The notes below the pieces were generated by a model. The model saw only the letters and a list, made by a program, of their open reading frames with translations, had not been told where the DNA came from and searched no databases. From contig NZ_BAAADV010000001.1 of NCBI RefSeq assembly GCF_039522665.1, positions 186,001 to 250,000 of the forward strand: 64,000 nt of DNA, read 5' to 3'. This document shows, piece after piece, positions 8,299 through 16,183 of this stretch; within the stretch, counting starts at the first letter, position 1, and each line of letters opens with the position of its first letter. The DNA comes from Natronoarchaeum mannanilyticum (GTDB taxonomy: Archaea > Halobacteriota > Halobacteria > Halobacteriales > Natronoarchaeaceae). Position numbers and translations under genes: made by a program.

Positions 8299-8302
8299 GA
8301 GT

Positions 8303-8584
8303 ATGAGCACCACCACGGGCGAGGAACGCGCCGACAGAGTAGAAGAGCCCCTCTCCGACAGCGAGTACCGCGAGCGGCTTCGCGAACTGCCCCCCAGCGC
8401 CAAGCTGATCGCCAAGGTTCTCGAGACGGACGCGCCGCTCTCGCAGGGCCAGCTCGCCGAGGAGTCGCTGTTGCCCGACCGCACGGTCCGGTACGCGCTC
8501 AACCGCCTCGAGGAAGTCGGCCTCGTCGGTTCGCGCTACAGCTTCCGCGACGCCCGGAAGCAGGTCTACTTCCTGCACAACTGA
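8303..8584 (+). CDS. Small winged helix-turn-helix regulator
   Basis: 93 residues. After a 30-residue acidic tail, residues 31-92 form a winged helix: SAKLIAKVLETDAPLSQGQLAEESLLPDRTVRYALNRLEEVGLV is the helix-turn-helix and SRYSFRDARKQVYFLHN the wing. Similar MarR/TrmB-like mini-regulators are common in haloarchaea. No effector domain is present. The inverted repeat at its promoter suggests self-control; its other targets are unknown. Confidence 0.8.
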   Translation: MSTTTGEERADRVEEPLSDSEYRERLRELPPSAKLIAKVLETDAPLSQGQLAEESLLPDRTVRYALNRLEEVGLVGSRYSFRDARKQVYFLHN

Positions 8585-8668
8585 GCCGGCCGTCCCGCCT
8601 CCGGCCGTCCGGCCTCCCACCACCTGCGCTCGCCGCCTTTTTTGCGGACCGGGCGGTACCCCCGCCCG

Positions 8669-9571
8669 ATGGATCGGATCGCCGGCGTCCCGATTCCCGT
8701 CTCGGGACCCGCGCCGACGGGCTCGACCAACGCGTACGTTATCGGCCGATCGGACGCCTTGCTCGTGGATCCGGCCGACGAATCGGACGAACTCGAGCGG
8801 GCGCTCGACCGCCGGTCCCCCGCCGCGGTGCTGGCGACGCACGCTCACCCCGACCACGTCGGCGCGCTAGCGCACTACGCCGACGAGTACGACCTGGACG
8901 TGTACGCCCGATCGGGGTACGAGAAACGATTCGAGCGCGCGACCGGCGTGACGCCCGACGCCGGCGTGCGCGACGGGGACGTAGTCTCGGCCGGCGAATT
9001 CGGCGTCGACGTCACCTCGATGCCGGGACACGCCCCCGACCACGTCGCGCTGACGATCGACGGCGTCGACGCCACCTCGATGCCGGGACACGCCCCCGAT
9101 CACGTCGCGCTGACGATCGACGGCGTCGACGCCACGCCGGGTGACGGCCGACAGGTGCCCACCGAGCGACGAGGCGCTCGCGTCCTGGTCGGCGATCTCG
9201 CCGTCGCCGAAGGAAGTGTGTTCGTCGGCCCACCGGACGGCGACATGCGCGGCTACCTCACCGCGCTTCGGCGTCTACACGCGCGAGCGCCCGGCGAACT
9301 GCTGCCGGGGCACGGCCCGGCGATCGACGACCCCAGGGCGGTCCTGGGCCGTTTGATCGCCCACCGGCTCGATCGCGAGCGGGCGGTGCTGGCCGCCGTC
9401 CGGAACGGACACGAGACGCCCGACGCCGTCGTCGACGCGGCGTACGAGAAGGACCTCTCGGGCGTCCGCGACCTCGCCCGGCGGGCCGTGATCGCCCACC
9501 TCGAAAAGCTCGCCGTCGAGAGCGCGGTCGAGTGGGATGGCGAGCGCGCCCGACCGGTCGGCGATCGTTGA
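8669..9571 (+). CDS. Metallo-beta-lactamase-fold hydrolase with internal tandem duplication
   Basis: 300 residues. The dinuclear metal motif THAHPDHVGAL (residues 57-67) and the later GDLAVAEG and PGHGPAIDD ligands mark an MBL hydrolase of the glyoxalase II / RNase Z-like kind, with a C-terminal winged-helix segment (VVDAAYEKDLSGVRDLARRA) as in LACTB2-like proteins. Residues 112-131 and 132-151 are near-identical copies of one 20-residue unit containing SMPGHAPDH, the segment that supplies the third metal-binding His. Only one copy can occupy the site. The ATG at 8669 fits the family N terminus. Substrate unknown. Confidence 0.85.
   Translation: MDRIAGVPIPVSGPAPTGSTNAYVIGRSDALLVDPADESDELERALDRRSPAAVLATHAHPDHVGALAHYADEYDLDVYARSGYEKRFERATGVTPDAGVRDGDVVSAGEFGVDVTSMPGHAPDHVALTIDGVDATSMPGHAPDHVALTIDGVDATPGDGRQVPTERRGARVLVGDLAVAEGSVFVGPPDGDMRGYLTALRRLHARAPGELLPGHGPAIDDPRAVLGRLIAHRLDRERAVLAAVRNGHETPDAVVDAAYEKDLSGVRDLARRAVIAHLEKLAVESAVEWDGERARPVGDR
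9002..9121 (+). repeat. 60-bp in-frame tandem duplication inside the MBL gene
   Basis: Two adjacent 60-bp copies (9002-9061 and 9062-9121) differ at only two bases, one giving Val to Ala and one silent. The match continues for about 13 bases into a third partial copy. The unit encodes G-V-D-x-T-S-M-P-G-H-A-P-D-H-V-A-L-T-I-D. Confidence 0.95.
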
Positions 9572-9660
9572 TCGCTCCCGCCCGCCCGACCGCCAGCGGT
9601 CCGATCGGCGCCCCGGTCGCCAGCGCGACGCTTTTCCCCGCTCGGGCGCTTCGTCCCGCT

Positions 9661-10404
9661 ATGGAATCGCTCGAAGCCGAACTCGCCCGCGCCCGCGACC
9701 TCGACGTGGCCGACCTGGCCGACGCCATCGAGTCGATCGGCTTCGAGTGTACGCGCTGCGGCGCCTGCTGCAAGGCCGAGGACGACGACCCCCACACCGC
9801 GACCGTGTTCCCCGACGAAGTACGGGAGATCCAGTCCGCCGACGACGGCGAGTACGACTGGCGCGACGTCGCGCGCCCGATGCCGTACGGGCTCGAAGAG
9901 AAAGACGGCGAGGCGGCGGACGACGACGAGAGCGACGGCGACGCCGAGCCGGCGAACGGTGGCGCGGACGGCTCCGACGCCGACGGCGGCCACCTCACCG
10001 GCGAGACGTTCGAGTGGGCGCTCCAGACGACGGAGTGTGGCGACTGCACGTTCTACGAAGAAGCCGAGGACGGCACCGGCGCCTGTTCGGTCCACGATGA
10101 CCGCCCGCTGATCTGCGCGACCTACCCCTTCAGCGTCGCGCTGGCGGGGACGAGCCAGCCGATGGGCGAGGCCGTCGACGAGGCGGGGATGGTCCGGGCC
10201 CACGAGTGCGAGGGGCTGGGCCGGGACATCTCGCGGACGGACGCCGAGGAGTTGGCGGCGACGCTTAAGGAGCGGGCGGTCAGAGAGCTAGAGGAGGCGA
10301 TCGACGTCCGCGACGCCTACGCGCCGGTCGACGCCGAAGATCGCGTGGTGGTTCACGACTCGGAAGGTGCAAAATCGATAGACGGGGCGCCGATCGAAGA
10401 GTGA
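9661..10404 (+). CDS. YkgJ-type cysteine cluster protein
   Basis: 247 residues. FECTRCGACCKAED at residues 29-42 is the YkgJ CxxCxxCC signature; further Cys lie in TTECGDCTFYEE, GACSVHDDRPLICATYPF and HECEGLG, so about nine Cys could hold zinc or an iron-sulphur cluster. An Asp/Gly-rich linker (residues about 85-115) separates the halves. Function of the family is not established; oxidoreductase-associated or metal-binding roles are proposed. The ATG at 9661 is preferred because the conserved part follows immediately. Confidence 0.8.
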   Translation: MESLEAELARARDLDVADLADAIESIGFECTRCGACCKAEDDDPHTATVFPDEVREIQSADDGEYDWRDVARPMPYGLEEKDGEAADDDESDGDAEPANGGADGSDADGGHLTGETFEWALQTTECGDCTFYEEAEDGTGACSVHDDRPLICATYPFSVALAGTSQPMGEAVDEAGMVRAHECEGLGRDISRTDAEELAATLKERAVRELEEAIDVRDAYAPVDAEDRVVVHDSEGAKSIDGAPIEE

Positions 10405-10464
10405 TTCGGTCGCCGGAGCGGGTGCCCCGGTCGCGCACCGAGGACGGACGGGCGACGCCGCGAC

Positions 10465-10863
10465 TCAGAAGGACTCCTCGATGACTTCGCCGACCGCGAA
10501 GTTCGACTTGACTTCCGTCACCTCGACTTTGACGCGCTCGCCGACTTCCGCCCCGGGGACGATGATCACGTACCCTCGCTCGACGCGGGCGATGCCGTCG
10601 CCCTGCTTGCCGATGTCCTCGATCTCGACGTAGCGCGTCTCGCCGATCTCCACCGGCGGTTGCGGTTCCGGCGGCGCCCCGGCGTTCTGCTCCTCGTCGG
10701 ACTCCGCCTCGACCTCCCGCGAGATGAGCGCGACGCGGTAGGTATCGCCCGGGTCGATATCCCCAGTCTCGACCTCGCGACGGGGGATCTCGACGACGTA
10801 GTTGTCGTCGTCGGCTGATACCTCGGCGCTGAACAGACACAGCAGTTTATCAGATATCTCCAA
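10465..10863 (-). CDS. TRAM domain RNA-binding protein
   Basis: 132 residues. The C-terminal 60 residues (YVEIEDIGKQGDGIARVERGYVIIVPGAEVGERVKVEV) are a TRAM domain, a small beta-barrel that binds RNA; stand-alone archaeal TRAM proteins act as RNA chaperones. The N terminus MEISDKLLCLFSAEV is the common haloarchaeal start, but here it is encoded from TTG at 10863. A 16-bp near-copy of the start region, beginning with ATG at 10879, lies directly upstream in another frame. The best TATA-like box (10901-10910) is placed for a start at that ATG, so expression may be altered. Confidence 0.8.
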   Translation of the reverse strand: MEISDKLLCLFSAEVSADDDNYVVEIPRREVETGDIDPGDTYRVALISREVEAESDEEQNAGAPPEPQPPVEIGETRYVEIEDIGKQGDGIARVERGYVIIVPGAEVGERVKVEVTEVKSNFAVGEVIEESF

Positions 10864-10879
10864 TGTCAGATACCTCCAT
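10848..10879 (-). repeat. 16-bp tandem duplication across the TRAM start codon
   Basis: Minus strand copy 1 (10879-10864) ATGGAGGTATCTGACA and copy 2 (10863-10848) TTGGAGATATCTGATA agree at 13 of 16 positions. Since 16 is not a multiple of three, the ATG of copy 1 reads MEVSDIGDI then stop, while the TRAM frame opens at the TTG of copy 2. Confidence 0.8.
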
Positions 10880-10906
10880 TTTCTCCGTGGTAGTCATTCG
10901 TAATAG

Positions 10907-10920
10907 AACTGTCGACAGTT
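10907..10920. promoter_or_regulatory. 14-bp perfect palindrome upstream of the TRAM TATA box
   Basis: AACTGTCGACAGTT is a perfect palindrome adjoining the AGTTCTATTA box on the minus strand (10901-10910), at the BRE side of the promoter. The position suits an operator for a dimeric regulator. The regulator is unknown. Confidence 0.4.
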
Positions 10921-11056
10921 CGTACGCCGGTCACGGGCATCGACGCGCGAGCGACCTGCACCGGCGCTGAAGTGTTAGATTTCCATCCAATCGTCGCGGA
11001 GAGATGGCGCCGAGATCCGCCGTAACCCGTCGTCCCGTCCGAAAATACCGGCTGAC

Positions 11057-11104
11057 CGATCAGTCCGCGCCGCCCGGCTGCCCGGCCGTCGCGAACGCCG
11101 ACAG
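11057..11104 (-). pseudogene. Second copy of the radical-SAM gene 3' end
   Basis: 48 bp that translate on the minus strand as LSAFATAGQPGGAD then stop, against LSAFATAGRTGGAD then stop at the true gene end (11214-11261). 42 of 48 bases agree. Most differences are at third codon positions, so the copy diverged under coding constraint or came from a related allele. Confidence 0.7.
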
Positions 11105-11113
11105 GTGCGACGA

Positions 11114-11183
11114 CCTTTTTCCGGTTCGGGTGGCCTCGCTACGCATCGGCCACCACTCACCGCAAAAAGCTCGGCCAAAAAGG
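11114..11183 (-). repeat. Structured intergenic element, copy 1 (nested inverted repeats)
   Basis: Outer stem CCTTTTT (11114-11120) with AAAAAGG (11177-11183); inner stem GGTGGCC (11129-11135) with GGCCACC (11148-11154). On the minus strand it follows the stop of the radical-SAM gene after a GAGTGAGCG...GAACGAGC arm (11184-11208). The same layout recurs at 20806-20867. It may act as a terminator, since T-runs flank the stem. Confidence 0.7.
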
Positions 11184-11216
11184 CTGCTCGTTCGCTGCGC
11201 TCACTCGCAGTTACGA

Positions 11217-12938
11217 TCAGTCCGCCCCGCCGGTCCGCCCCGCAGTCGCGAACGCCGACAGATCGACGTCCGCATCTATCTCCTCGGGCGACTCGTACGG
11301 CCGATTCACTACGATGTCGCCCGCGCGCTGCTTGCCGATGCCCGGGATCGCGGTGAGCTCGTCCATCGAGGCGTCGTTGAGATCCAGCGGGTGGGGAACG
11401 CCGGTAACAGAGCGGAACCCGTGGTCGACGATCGCGACGTCAATCGTCCGACCGAGTTCGAGCTCGCCGGGGATGCCGACGAGCAGCGGGTAAGTGCCCA
11501 GCTGGCGGCCGAACGTCTTGCCGTCCTGGTGGTACTCCAGGTGGACGTCCGGAAGCCGGGTGCCCGGCGGCGCGAGGCGCTGGAGCATCGGGTTGTCGAT
11601 CTCCTCGCGGACCTCGCGTTTGTACTGCTTGAACAGCTTCTTGTGGTCCTTGGCGATCTCGGCGCCGGTTTCGGACATGTCGGTGCCCGAAAAGGCCATC
11701 ACCTGGCGGATGTTCACGCGGCGCAGCATCAGCCCCTCGTCGTACACGCGCTGGAGGAACCGCTTGTTGTGCTCGAACGTCTCCTCGGTCTCGCCCTTGA
11801 GCCCGTGGACGAGGTTGATGCCAGGGAGCAGTTTCGGGAGCCGATTCGCGGCGTCCGAACCCCAGGAGGGACCAGTTCCCGGTTCCTCGCCGGGGCGCCA
11901 GCCGCCCTCCTCGTTGACGATCCGCACCGCCTCGAGGCACTCGTCGGCGGTGACGTTGAGGTTGTTGTCGCTCATCACGTCCGGATCAGCGGATTCGAGG
12001 CCGAACGCGGCGGTGTCGCCGGGCGTGTTGTGCTCGGCGATGATCCGGATTCCTTCCCTGGCTTTCTCGGGCCACTTTACCACGGTGATCGGGTTCATGT
12101 TGTCGAGGTGGAGCGTCTCCAGGTCGGGCGCCACCTCGCGGATTCCGCCGTACAGCGTTCGCAGCGCGTCGGGATTCGGCGCCTCGCCGTCGCCGCCGTA
12201 CGCGAGGATGTCGGCCTGTCGGCCGAGCCGGTAGTGTTTCACGCCGTGGTCCGAGAGCCGGTCGACCTCGTCGACGACGGACTCGGGCGGCCGGAACGAG
12301 GGGTTGCCGTACAGCGGCTCCGTACAGAACGAACAGCGGTACGGACAGCCCCGCGAGGTCTCCATCTCGGCGATCAGGTACTCGGGGTGGTTCGGGTGCT
12401 GTTCGACGACGAACGCCCCCTTCGCGGCCCAGCGGTCGACCTCCTCGACGTCGCGCATCCGGTCGCCGAACCCCTCCAGCCCGCTCTCGACGAGGTCGTA
12501 GGCGGCGGCCTCGACGTCGCCCTTCGCGACGAAGTCGTAGTCCAGGTCGTCCCGTTCGGTCTCGCTGGCGCCCTCGTTCTGGTCGCCGACGCCGAACTTG
12601 ACGGGCCCACCCATCAGGCAGGTCCCTTTGGCGGTCCAGGCGATCTCGCGGACCTCGTCGGGTTCGGCGGGCGTGCCGCCGACGTACTTGCCGGGGACGG
12701 TCATCCCGCCGAGGTAGCAGGTCAGGTCGGCCTCGGCGACGTCGCGCCACTTCGAGCGGTCGTCCCGGAGCTCGTCGATCGTGTGGTAGGTGATCTGCGC
12801 TTTCGGGACGCCGGCGTCGACGAGCGCGCCGGCGGTAAAGCGCGGGTACGTGGAGATGTACGGCGGGACCCCGAAGTGGGCCGGCTCGTCGACGTAGCCG
12901 TCGACCAGCGTCACGTCGAGATTCGCGGGGTCGGTCAT
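11217..12938 (-). CDS. Radical SAM protein with C-terminal helix-hairpin-helix
   Basis: 573 residues. Cys198, Cys202 and Cys205 (GCPYRCSFC) ligate the SAM-cleaving 4Fe-4S cluster. The first 190 residues look like the cobalamin-binding-like domain of B12-type radical SAM proteins, and residues about 525-550 (MDELTAIPGIGKQRAGDIV) form a DNA/RNA-binding helix-hairpin-helix. The combination matches the archaeal COG1031-type Fe-S oxidoreductases of unknown substrate; a nucleic-acid or tRNA modification is plausible from the HhH. Its last 48 bases are repeated 157 bp further downstream on the other side of a structured element. Confidence 0.88.
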   Translation of the reverse strand: MTDPANLDVTLVDGYVDEPAHFGVPPYISTYPRFTAGALVDAGVPKAQITYHTIDELRDDRSKWRDVAEADLTCYLGGMTVPGKYVGGTPAEPDEVREIAWTAKGTCLMGGPVKFGVGDQNEGASETERDDLDYDFVAKGDVEAAAYDLVESGLEGFGDRMRDVEEVDRWAAKGAFVVEQHPNHPEYLIAEMETSRGCPYRCSFCTEPLYGNPSFRPPESVVDEVDRLSDHGVKHYRLGRQADILAYGGDGEAPNPDALRTLYGGIREVAPDLETLHLDNMNPITVVKWPEKAREGIRIIAEHNTPGDTAAFGLESADPDVMSDNNLNVTADECLEAVRIVNEEGGWRPGEEPGTGPSWGSDAANRLPKLLPGINLVHGLKGETEETFEHNKRFLQRVYDEGLMLRRVNIRQVMAFSGTDMSETGAEIAKDHKKLFKQYKREVREEIDNPMLQRLAPPGTRLPDVHLEYHQDGKTFGRQLGTYPLLVGIPGELELGRTIDVAIVDHGFRSVTGVPHPLDLNDASMDELTAIPGIGKQRAGDIVVNRPYESPEEIDADVDLSAFATAGRTGGAD

Positions 12939-13040
12939 GGAGGCTCGTAGCCGCTCGACGGGGAAAACTGATGCGGATCGGCGGGCCCCGCGGTCGGCGC
13001 CGACGCCGCAATCGAACCGCCGTCACCGGCTGTTGCCAGT

Positions 13041-13050
13041 AGTTATATAC
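13041..13050 (+). promoter_or_regulatory. TATA box of the Tat lipoprotein gene
   Basis: AGTTATATAC, centre about 31 nt before the ATG at 13077; a short or absent leader is predicted. Confidence 0.6.
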
Positions 13051-13076
13051 GTCGCCGGTTGGACCCGCATAGCAGA

Positions 13077-14063
13077 ATGTCAGAGGAGACTACGCGGCGG
13101 GAGCTGCTCGGCGCCGCCGGCGCGCTCGCCGCGACCGGCGCGGCGACGAGCGTCGCCGGATGTTTCGGCGGCGGCGAGGGCGGGAACGACGACGATGACG
13201 AGCAGGCGGATCCGCCGGCGTTCTCGCTCGACTCGTGGCTCGCCGCGCCGGGTGAGGTATCCGGCGGCGAGCACCACTCGGTCGAGTACTTTTCGTTCGA
13301 GGCGCTGCTGGCTGCCGAAAACTCGCTCGCCGAGGGCGCCTACTCCGAGCTGGTCGATCGGACCAACGGGAACGGCTCCGCGCCGTTTCCGCTGCCCTCC
13401 GCGGCCGGAAGCCCGATCGACACGTTCGACGAGTACGTCACGGTCGACAACAACAGCCAGCAGGTGCTGTACGGCGACCACCCCGCCGACGCGATCGGCG
13501 AGGGGCTCGTGGAGAACGTCGGCTTCGAGCGGGCGGGCGAGCACCGGGAGTTCGAACTGTTTCTCAGGGAAGTCCAGAACCAGTCCGCGAACGTCGCCAT
13601 CGGCATCAGCGAGTTCGTGCTGCTGTGGGTCGAGACCGAGTCGCCCGTCGAGGGGCTCCGAACGCTCGCGGACACCCAGACCGACGAGACGCCGCTGTAC
13701 GGCGACGAGAACGACGATCTCGGAGCGGTGCTGGATCACGTCGGCGACGGCGACCGGGTCCTCGCCCAGACGTCCGCCGAGCAGTCCGAAACCGACCTCG
13801 ATGCGCCCGTCTTCGAGGGACAGGTCGGGTACGGGTACGCGCTGGACCTGGAGGGGGACCCGATCGACGAGACGTACGCGATCGTGTTCGCGGACGAATC
13901 CTCGGTCGACGTCGACGCCGTCGAGGAGTGGGTCGGCCAAAACGAGGGCGAGGACGGACGGTTTGCTCCGCACACTTCCGTGTCGACCGAGCAGGACGGC
14001 CGCTCGGTGCTGGTGACGGGATCGCGGGAGACCGCCGATCCCTTCGTCGAACTGTTCGATTAG
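13077..14063 (+). CDS. Tat-exported lipoprotein of unknown function
   Basis: 328 residues. The N terminus TRRELLGAAGALAATGAATSVAGC has the twin-arginine motif, a hydrophobic core and a lipobox ending in Cys at residue 29, so it should be exported folded and lipid-anchored outside the cell. An acidic Gly/Asp linker follows (GGGEGGNDDDDEQ). The remaining part is an acidic alpha/beta protein with no motif I recognise. It is monocistronic, ahead of ftsZ1. Confidence 0.8.
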   Translation: MSEETTRRELLGAAGALAATGAATSVAGCFGGGEGGNDDDDEQADPPAFSLDSWLAAPGEVSGGEHHSVEYFSFEALLAAENSLAEGAYSELVDRTNGNGSAPFPLPSAAGSPIDTFDEYVTVDNNSQQVLYGDHPADAIGEGLVENVGFERAGEHREFELFLREVQNQSANVAIGISEFVLLWVETESPVEGLRTLADTQTDETPLYGDENDDLGAVLDHVGDGDRVLAQTSAEQSETDLDAPVFEGQVGYGYALDLEGDPIDETYAIVFADESSVDVDAVEEWVGQNEGEDGRFAPHTSVSTEQDGRSVLVTGSRETADPFVELFD

Positions 14064-14205
14064 CGGACACGCGGCCCGGACGACGCCGGCGCGGACGGCG
14101 TCGAAAAGCGACCCCCGATCGAACGCTCCGGACGCGATCCCTCCCGGCTATCTGACACTTGAGGGGAAAGGTAATTAACCTCCATCCTGTAACAGTGGGG
14201 CAAGA

Positions 14206-15351
14206 ATGGACTCGATCGTAGACGAAGCCATCGACGAGGCCGAGAACGCGGCCGACGACGCTCCGGCCCACGACGACGGGGCGAGCGACGCCGGCGGGCC
14301 CTCCGGGAAAATGACCGACGACGAACTGAAAGACGTCCTCGAAGATCTCCAGACCAACATCACGGTCGTAGGTTGCGGGGGCGCCGGGGGGAACACCGTC
14401 AACCGGATGGCCGAGGAGGGGATCCACGGCGCCAAGCTCGTGGCCGCCAACACGGACGTCCAGCACCTCGTCGACGTCGAGGCCGACACGAAGATCCTCA
14501 TGGGCGAGGAGAAGACCCGCGGCCGCGGCGCCGGATCGCTCCCCCAGGTCGGCGAGGAGGCCGCGATCGAGAGCCAGGAAGAGATCTACGACGCCGTCGA
14601 CGGCTCCGACATGGTCTTCGTCACCGCCGGGCTCGGCGGCGGCACCGGCACGGGCAGCGCGCCCGTCGTCGCCAAGGCCGCCCGCGAGAGCGGCGCGCTG
14701 ACGATCGCGATCGTCACGACGCCCTTTACCGCGGAGGGCGAGGTTCGGCGCACCAACGCCGAGGCCGGCCTCGAACGCCTGCGGGACGTCGCCGACACGG
14801 TCATCGTCGTCCCGAACGATCGCCTGCTCGACTCGGTGGGCAAGCTCCCCGTCCGCCAGGCGTTCAAGGTATCCGACGAAGTGCTGATGCGATCGGTCAA
14901 GGGCATCACCGAGCTGATCACCAAGCCCGGCCTCGTCAATCTGGACTTCGCCGACGTCCGCACCGTGATGGAGCGGGGCGGCGTCGCGATGATCGGCCTC
15001 GGCGAGTCCGATTCGGACGCCAAAGCGCAGGACTCGGTCAAGACCGCGCTGCGCTCGCCGCTGCTCGACGTCGACATCTCGGGCGCCAACAGCGCGCTCG
15101 TCAACGTCACCGGCGGCTCCGACATGTCCATCGAGGAAGCGGAGGGTGTCGTCGAGGAGATCTACGACCGGATCGACCCCGACGCGCGGATCATCTGGGG
15201 GACCTCGATCGACGAGCAGCTCGAGGGGTCCATGCGCACGATGATCGTCGTTACGGGCGTCGAGTCGCCCCAGATCTACGGTAGCAACACCGAGAGCCAG
15301 CAGGACCAGGAAGCCGCCGACCAGGTCGAGGACATCGACTACGTCGACTGA
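14206..15351 (+). CDS. ftsZ1: Cell division protein FtsZ, FtsZ1 type
   Basis: 381 residues. [19 protein letters not shown] (nucleotide-binding start), the tubulin signature [12 protein letters not shown] at about residues 142-153, and the T7-loop region with [13 protein letters not shown] are all intact, so it should bind GTP and polymerise into the division ring. The N-terminal extension [14 protein letters not shown] is typical of haloarchaeal FtsZ1. In many haloarchaea ftsZ1 is followed directly by secE and nusG; here an oxidoreductase and hyuA-hyuB lie between. A second tubulin-family gene, cetZ, is at 52 kb. Confidence 0.95.
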   Translation: MDSIVDEAIDEAENAADDAPAHDDGASDAGGPSGKMTDDELKDVLEDLQTNITVVGCGGAGGNTVNRMAEEGIHGAKLVAANTDVQHLVDVEADTKILMGEEKTRGRGAGSLPQVGEEAAIESQEEIYDAVDGSDMVFVTAGLGGGTGTGSAPVVAKAARESGALTIAIVTTPFTAEGEVRRTNAEAGLERLRDVADTVIVVPNDRLLDSVGKLPVRQAFKVSDEVLMRSVKGITELITKPGLVNLDFADVRTVMERGGVAMIGLGESDSDAKAQDSVKTALRSPLLDVDISGANSALVNVTGGSDMSIEEAEGVVEEIYDRIDPDARIIWGTSIDEQLEGSMRTMIVVTGVESPQIYGSNTESQQDQEAADQVEDIDYVD

Positions 15352-15487
15352 TCGGCCACTCTCCCGTCGACGTCTTCTTCGATTTCTTCCGTCCGGAGCG
15401 ACCGCGGCATCGCCGCAGTGCGCCGACGCCGCTCCGTTTTCGTCCAGTTTCGAGATCGAAACCCCGAGTCGATGGCCGCTGGTCCAG

Positions 15488-15496
15488 CGTTTAACC
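15488..15496 (+). promoter_or_regulatory. TATA box of the FAD oxidoreductase gene
   Basis: CGTTTAACC, centre 28 nt before the ATG at 15520, so the gene is probably started independently of ftsZ1 and leaderless. Confidence 0.55.
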
Positions 15497-15519
15497 GTAC
15501 GCTCGCCGAATGGTGACTC

Positions 15520-16077
15520 ATGACAGACGTAGCAGTCGTCGGCGGCGGTCCCGCCGGCCTCAGCGCGGCACTGTTCACGGCGAAAAACGGCCTCGACACG
15601 GTCGTCTTCGACGGCGACGAGACGTGGATGCACAAGGCCCACCTGTTCAACTACCCCGGAATCGAGAGTATCGACGGATCGGAGTTCATGACGGTCACGC
15701 GCGAGCAGGTGGAGGACCACGGCGCGGACGTCCGCACCGACGAGGAGGCGACCGCGGTCGAGCAGTCCGACGACGGGTTCGCCGTCGAGACAGAGGACGG
15801 CGAGTACGACGCCGACTACGTCGTGCTGGCGACCGGCGCCGACCGATCACTGGCCGAGGAGATCGGCTGCGAGTTCAGCGACGACGACACGGTCGACGTG
15901 AACCTCTCGATGGAGACCAGCGTCGACGGCCTGTACGCGACCGGCGCGATGGTCCGGGCCGAAGAGTGGCAGGCGGTGATCGCGGCGGGCGACGGCGGCG
16001 CCGCCGCGCTGTCGATCCTCAGCGAGGAGAAAGGCGAGCACTACCACGACTTCGACGTGCCGGACGACGCGCCCTGA
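15520..16077 (+). CDS. Short thioredoxin-reductase-like FAD protein lacking the CxxC and NADPH domain
   Basis: 185 residues, against about 310 for TrxB. VAVVGGGPAGLSAALFTAKNG is the FAD-binding Rossmann motif, YVVLATGADRS the GxxG/ATG strand, and VDGLYATGAMVRAEEWQAVIAAGDGGAAALSIL the C-terminal flavin motif. The NADPH-binding domain and the CxxC active site are absent, so it keeps only the FAD half. Such truncated members occur in haloarchaea; electron source and target are unknown. Confidence 0.8.
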   Translation: MTDVAVVGGGPAGLSAALFTAKNGLDTVVFDGDETWMHKAHLFNYPGIESIDGSEFMTVTREQVEDHGADVRTDEEATAVEQSDDGFAVETEDGEYDADYVVLATGADRSLAEEIGCEFSDDDTVDVNLSMETSVDGLYATGAMVRAEEWQAVIAAGDGGAAALSILSEEKGEHYHDFDVPDDAP

Positions 16078-16183
16078 CGCCGATCGGCGACCGGCCGCGA
16101 ACGACGACGCAGTTTTTCGGGCAACGTGAGACACCAGAGCCAGCAACGCCAGTTTGACGAGCCCCCGGTCCGTCCCGGAACGC

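Larger units (their letters stand above)
7918..8302. other. 385-bp intergenic region with divergent promoters
   Basis: It holds the leaderless promoter of the methyltransferase at the left end, a stretch without recognisable gene (7960-8190), and an AT-rich block at 8217-8275 containing CATATATACACTATATATTG plus the TATA box and inverted repeat of the winged-helix gene. No RNA gene was recognised. Confidence 0.5.
10864..11216. other. 353-bp intergenic region rich in repeats
   Basis: From left to right it holds the TRAM start duplication, a TATA-like box (10901-10910), a 14-bp palindrome (10907-10920), unassigned sequence, a 48-bp copy of the radical-SAM gene tail (11057-11104) and the structured element (11114-11183) with its GC-rich arm (to 11208). 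No gene is called here. Confidence 0.6.

Noticed and set aside
11004-12950. 648-codon plus-strand frame opposite the radical SAM gene
   Set aside because: Mirror frame without any domain, whereas the minus strand has the CxxxCxxC motif.
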